Shown: one piece after another, positions 32,745-34,971 of the stretch
Layout: every line of letters begins with the position of its first letter
How positions within the stretch are numbered: the first letter of the stretch is position 1
Assembly: GCF_003732545.1 (NCBI RefSeq)
Contig: NZ_AYKF01000082.1
Coordinates: 1 to 34,971 of the forward strand
Direction of reading: 5' to 3'
DNA length: 34,971 bases
From: Salinisphaera orenii subsp. halophila YIM 95161
Lineage (GTDB): Bacteria; Pseudomonadota; Gammaproteobacteria; Nevskiales; Salinisphaeraceae
Notes under the pieces: generated by a model
Told to the model about the DNA's origin: nothing
The model's database searches: none
What the model saw: only the letters and a program-made list of their open reading frames with translations
Program-made: the position numbers and the translations under genes

Positions 32745-33713
32745 TCAGAGCCCTTGGGCGCCCCGCCGCAGCCAGTCGTGCACGAACGCCAGCTTGCGAT
32801 GGGTCGACTCCGCCAGCATGAACGGATAGAGATCGGCCAGGCCCATCGAGCGATTCACGTGGTTGATGCCCACGGCGACCGCGGCTGCGACGTAGATCAG
32901 GCGTTCCGAGTCGGTCTCGGTGTACGGATCCCAGCCCGGGCTGGGCAGATCCGGCGATGAGAGCTCGGCCGCGGCGAAGCTGTCGGTGAGGTCGGTCAGG
33001 TGCAGCAGGTGCGCCGTGGTCTCGGCCCAGTCCTCATGGGGATGGGCCGAGGCGTAGGTCGTCAGGAAACGCTGATTCCAGTCCGCCGGCGGGCCGTTGC
33101 CGTAGTGCCGCTTGAGCGCCTCCCCGTAATCCTCGCGCTCGTCGCCGAACATGTCGCGGAAGGCATCCAGAAAATCGTTGCGAAGACTCAGCCGCCACCA
33201 GAGCATATGCGCGATCTCGTGGCGCATGTGACCGACCATGGTGCGATACGGCTCGCCCAGGGCCTGCCGGCGTTTCGTGCGCACCACCGGGTCCGCCTCG
33301 GCCACGCTGATGGTGACCACTCCGTCGGCGTGCCCCATGGGCGCCGGCGTGTCGCCGTATTCGCCCAGCATATGAAACACGGGCCGGGTGCCCGGGTCCT
33401 CGGGCCGGAACCAGTGCCAGCGCCCCAGGTTGTCCAGAACCCAGCGCTTGGCCGCCTCGGTCTCCGCCCAGTCGGACATCACGTTCTCGATGGACGGATC
33501 CGGCGCCAGCGCGGTCATCGCACAGGAGCGACAGAAGGCACCCTGCTCGGGGGCGATCCAGTTGCAGCCGATACGCTCGCGATTGGCGCAGAACGGCGGC
33601 ATGGGCACGAACGCCCGGGCCTGCGGATCGTAGGCGACCGGCGTACCCTCGGCGGTGGCCAGATTATCGAACCAGAGCGACCCGGATCCGACCGGGTTGT
33701 TGAAAACACGCAT
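32745..33713 (-). CDS. Putative zinc-binding metallopeptidase with zinc ribbon
   Basis: The 322-residue cytoplasmic protein begins with a four-Cys zinc ribbon (C42, C50, C61, C64). A helical region with WHWFRPEDPGTRPVFHML follows, then a metallopeptidase core with HEIAH at 165-169. A downstream HPHEDWAETTAHLLH should supply the third zinc ligand. This is the layout of the putative zinc-binding metallopeptidase family (Pfam Zn_peptidase/Peptidase_Mx type), which is widespread in Proteobacteria and has no defined substrate. Typical length and an ATG at 33713 support the call. It is divergent from rsgA. Confidence 0.87.
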   Translation of the reverse strand: MRVFNNPVGSGSLWFDNLATAEGTPVAYDPQARAFVPMPPFCANRERIGCNWIAPEQGAFCRSCAMTALAPDPSIENVMSDWAETEAAKRWVLDNLGRWHWFRPEDPGTRPVFHMLGEYGDTPAPMGHADGVVTISVAEADPVVRTKRRQALGEPYRTMVGHMRHEIAHMLWWRLSLRNDFLDAFRDMFGDEREDYGEALKRHYGNGPPADWNQRFLTTYASAHPHEDWAETTAHLLHLTDLTDSFAAAELSSPDLPSPGWDPYTETDSERLIYVAAAVAVGINHVNRSMGLADLYPFMLAESTHRKLAFVHDWLRRGAQGL

Positions 33714-33842
33714 GCAGCGAGTACTCCGAAAGACGCGTCATTGGGATCAGGCCGACGACTCTACACGCGTTCGGGCCGCCTGAATCATCGTTCGATCTTT
33801 ATTCTCGACCGGGCACGGCCGGCCGCGGGATAGAATGCCGCC

Positions 33843-33869
33843 ATGATCCCCATTCGCCTCGCCGCTTGA
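33843..33869 (+). other. 8-codon mini-ORF overlapping the rsgA start
   Basis: ATG at 33843 opens an 8-codon frame (MIPIRLAA) ending in TGA at 33867-33869, which overlaps the TTG start of rsgA (TTGA). GGGATAG lies upstream of the ATG. Ribosomes ending this frame could restart at the TTG. It may be a coupling leader, or a sign that the start of rsgA is frameshifted. Confidence 0.3.
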
Positions 33870-34969
33870 GCCCCGATTTCGCACCGCTCCGTGCCATCGG
33901 CTGGCCCCACGAGGGCGCGCCGCCAGCCGGCCGCTGGGCGACGACGATCGCCGGCCATCCCGACGCCCGTCCGGCGCGCGTTGTGGAGCAGCATCGCTCC
34001 GGCTATATCGTGTCCGAGGGCCGCGGCGACGGCTTCCGCATCGAATCCCTGCCCGAGTGGCAGCGGCCGGCCACGGCGCCCGAGGCGCGCCCGGCCGTGG
34101 GCGACTGGCTTCTGATCAGCGGAAACGCCGGTGGCAAGCCCAGCGCCGTCGCATTGCTCCCGCGGCACAGTGCGATCAAGCGCGCCGTCGCCGGCGAACG
34201 TTATGCGCAGCAGGTGATCGCCGCCAATATCGATACGGTGTTCATCGTCTGCGGGCTGGACGGCGACTTCAATCCGCGCCGGATCGAGCGCTATCTGCTA
34301 CTGGTGCGCGGCGGCGCGCGGCCGGTGATCGTGCTGACCAAGGCCGATACCGATGGCGGACGCGATGGCCCGACCGCGACCGCGGCCCGGGCCCTGGCGA
34401 CCGAACTCGCCACGCGCGATCTGTCCGTATTCGCCATCAACGCCAGGCAGCCGGAAAGCACAGCCGTCCTGGCGCCCTGGCTGGCGGCGGGCCGAACCGC
34501 GGTCCTGGTCGGCAGTTCCGGGGCCGGCAAATCCACGCTGACCAACACACTCGTCGGGCACGAGCGCATGCAGACCGGGACGGTCCGCGAAAAAGACGCG
34601 CGCGGGCGCCACACCACGACGCACCGCGCCCTGATCGCCCTGCCCTCCGGCGCCTGCCTGATCGACACACCCGGCATGCGCGAGCTCAAGCCGACCGGCG
34701 AGGAAGACCTCGCCGAGACCCACTTCGCCGACCTGGACGCGCTCGCCCGGCGCTGTCGCTTTCGCGATTGCCGGCATCGGCAAGACCCGGGCTGTGCACT
34801 GCGCGCAGCGGCGACCGCGGGCACGGTCGACGCCGCGCGTCTGGCGCATTATCTCAAGCTGCACGGCGAGATCGCCGGCGCGGCCGACCGGCGCCTGCAC
34901 CGCGCCGGCGACAAACCCGGCGGCAAGCCGCCGCCACGACGGCCCCACACCGGCGGCCGACGGCGCTGA
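33866..34969 (+). CDS. rsgA: Ribosome small-subunit GTPase RsgA
   Basis: The 367-residue protein is the circularly permuted GTPase RsgA (YjeQ). An N-terminal OB-fold (about 30-105) precedes the permuted G motifs: G4 LTKAD (157-161), G1 GSSGAGKS (216-223) and G3 DTPG (267-270). The zinc-binding C-terminal region has C297, C302, H304 and C310. RsgA acts late in 30S subunit maturation, where its GTPase is stimulated by the subunit. The tail is unusually basic (Lys/Arg/Pro). The best start is a TTG at 33866, since the only nearby ATG is out of frame. The gene ends two bases before the window edge. Confidence 0.93.
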   Translation: MSPDFAPLRAIGWPHEGAPPAGRWATTIAGHPDARPARVVEQHRSGYIVSEGRGDGFRIESLPEWQRPATAPEARPAVGDWLLISGNAGGKPSAVALLPRHSAIKRAVAGERYAQQVIAANIDTVFIVCGLDGDFNPRRIERYLLLVRGGARPVIVLTKADTDGGRDGPTATAARALATELATRDLSVFAINARQPESTAVLAPWLAAGRTAVLVGSSGAGKSTLTNTLVGHERMQTGTVREKDARGRHTTTHRALIALPSGACLIDTPGMRELKPTGEEDLAETHFADLDALARRCRFRDCRHRQDPGCALRAAATAGTVDAARLAHYLKLHGEIAGAADRRLHRAGDKPGGKPPPRRPHTGGRRR

Positions 34970-34971
34970 TC

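Noticed and set aside
1-34971. CRISPR arrays, rRNA, tRNA and intact insertion sequences
   Set aside because: No regularly spaced repeats, no tRNA cloverleaf and no transposase gene was found by eye on either strand.

Overview
This window looks like chromosomal DNA of a very G+C-rich gammaproteobacterium, probably a halophilic or marine one. Pointers are a DUF5062 protein, a DUF1244 protein, a BCCT compatible-solute transporter, an OmpA-like lipoprotein with a thrombospondin type 3 calcium repeat, and strong G/C bias at third codon positions. Salinisphaera or a relative would fit, but this is inference. I see no rRNA, tRNA, CRISPR array, phage or intact insertion sequence. I call 31 protein-coding genes, nearly all with native-looking codon use.

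Layout. 1-5.9 kb: two MFS exporters, a TraB/GumN protein, an OmpA-family lipoprotein and a CBS-pair protein. 5.9-9 kb: a small secreted coiled-coil protein, a DUF421 membrane protein followed by the HtpX protease on the minus strand, and a lipoprotein. 9-13 kb: an EAL phosphodiesterase gene cut by an in-frame TAA, an OBAP/DUF1264 protein, a periplasmic metallo-beta-lactamase-fold hydrolase and a secreted EF-hand protein. 13-20 kb: an unrecognised zinc-finger membrane protein, a TesB-like thioesterase, a Ca2+/Na+ antiporter, DUF5062 and a cytochrome b561-YceI fusion. 19.7-25.5 kb (minus strand): a surface-glycan module of membrane protein, sulfotransferase, glycosyltransferase, beta-propeller protein and GT2 glycosyltransferase; the middle three overlap by 4 bp each. 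25.8-35 kb: DUF2784, a lipoprotein, DUF1244, DUF2252, a GGDEF diguanylate cyclase, a BCCT transporter with a recognisable sigma70 promoter, a zinc metallopeptidase and RsgA.

Functional threads. The sulfotransferase module probably makes or decorates a sulfated surface polysaccharide. The EAL and GGDEF genes give opposing c-di-GMP activities. BCCT, HtpX and the b561-YceI fusion suit salt, envelope and redox stress.

Most unusual observations. (1) Two genes carry an in-frame TAA with convincing coding sequence on both sides, while none of the 30 other stop codons in the window is TAA (20 TGA, 10 TAG). (2) A family of 250-305 bp dispersed intergenic repeats with terminal inverted repeats occurs three times, twice directly against a gene's stop codon. 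(3) Many gene ends and intergenic gaps carry GC-rich hairpins without a T-tract. (4) Several genes have no function I can name, including a 489-residue DnaJ-type zinc-finger membrane protein preceded by about 0.9 kb of apparently noncoding DNA.
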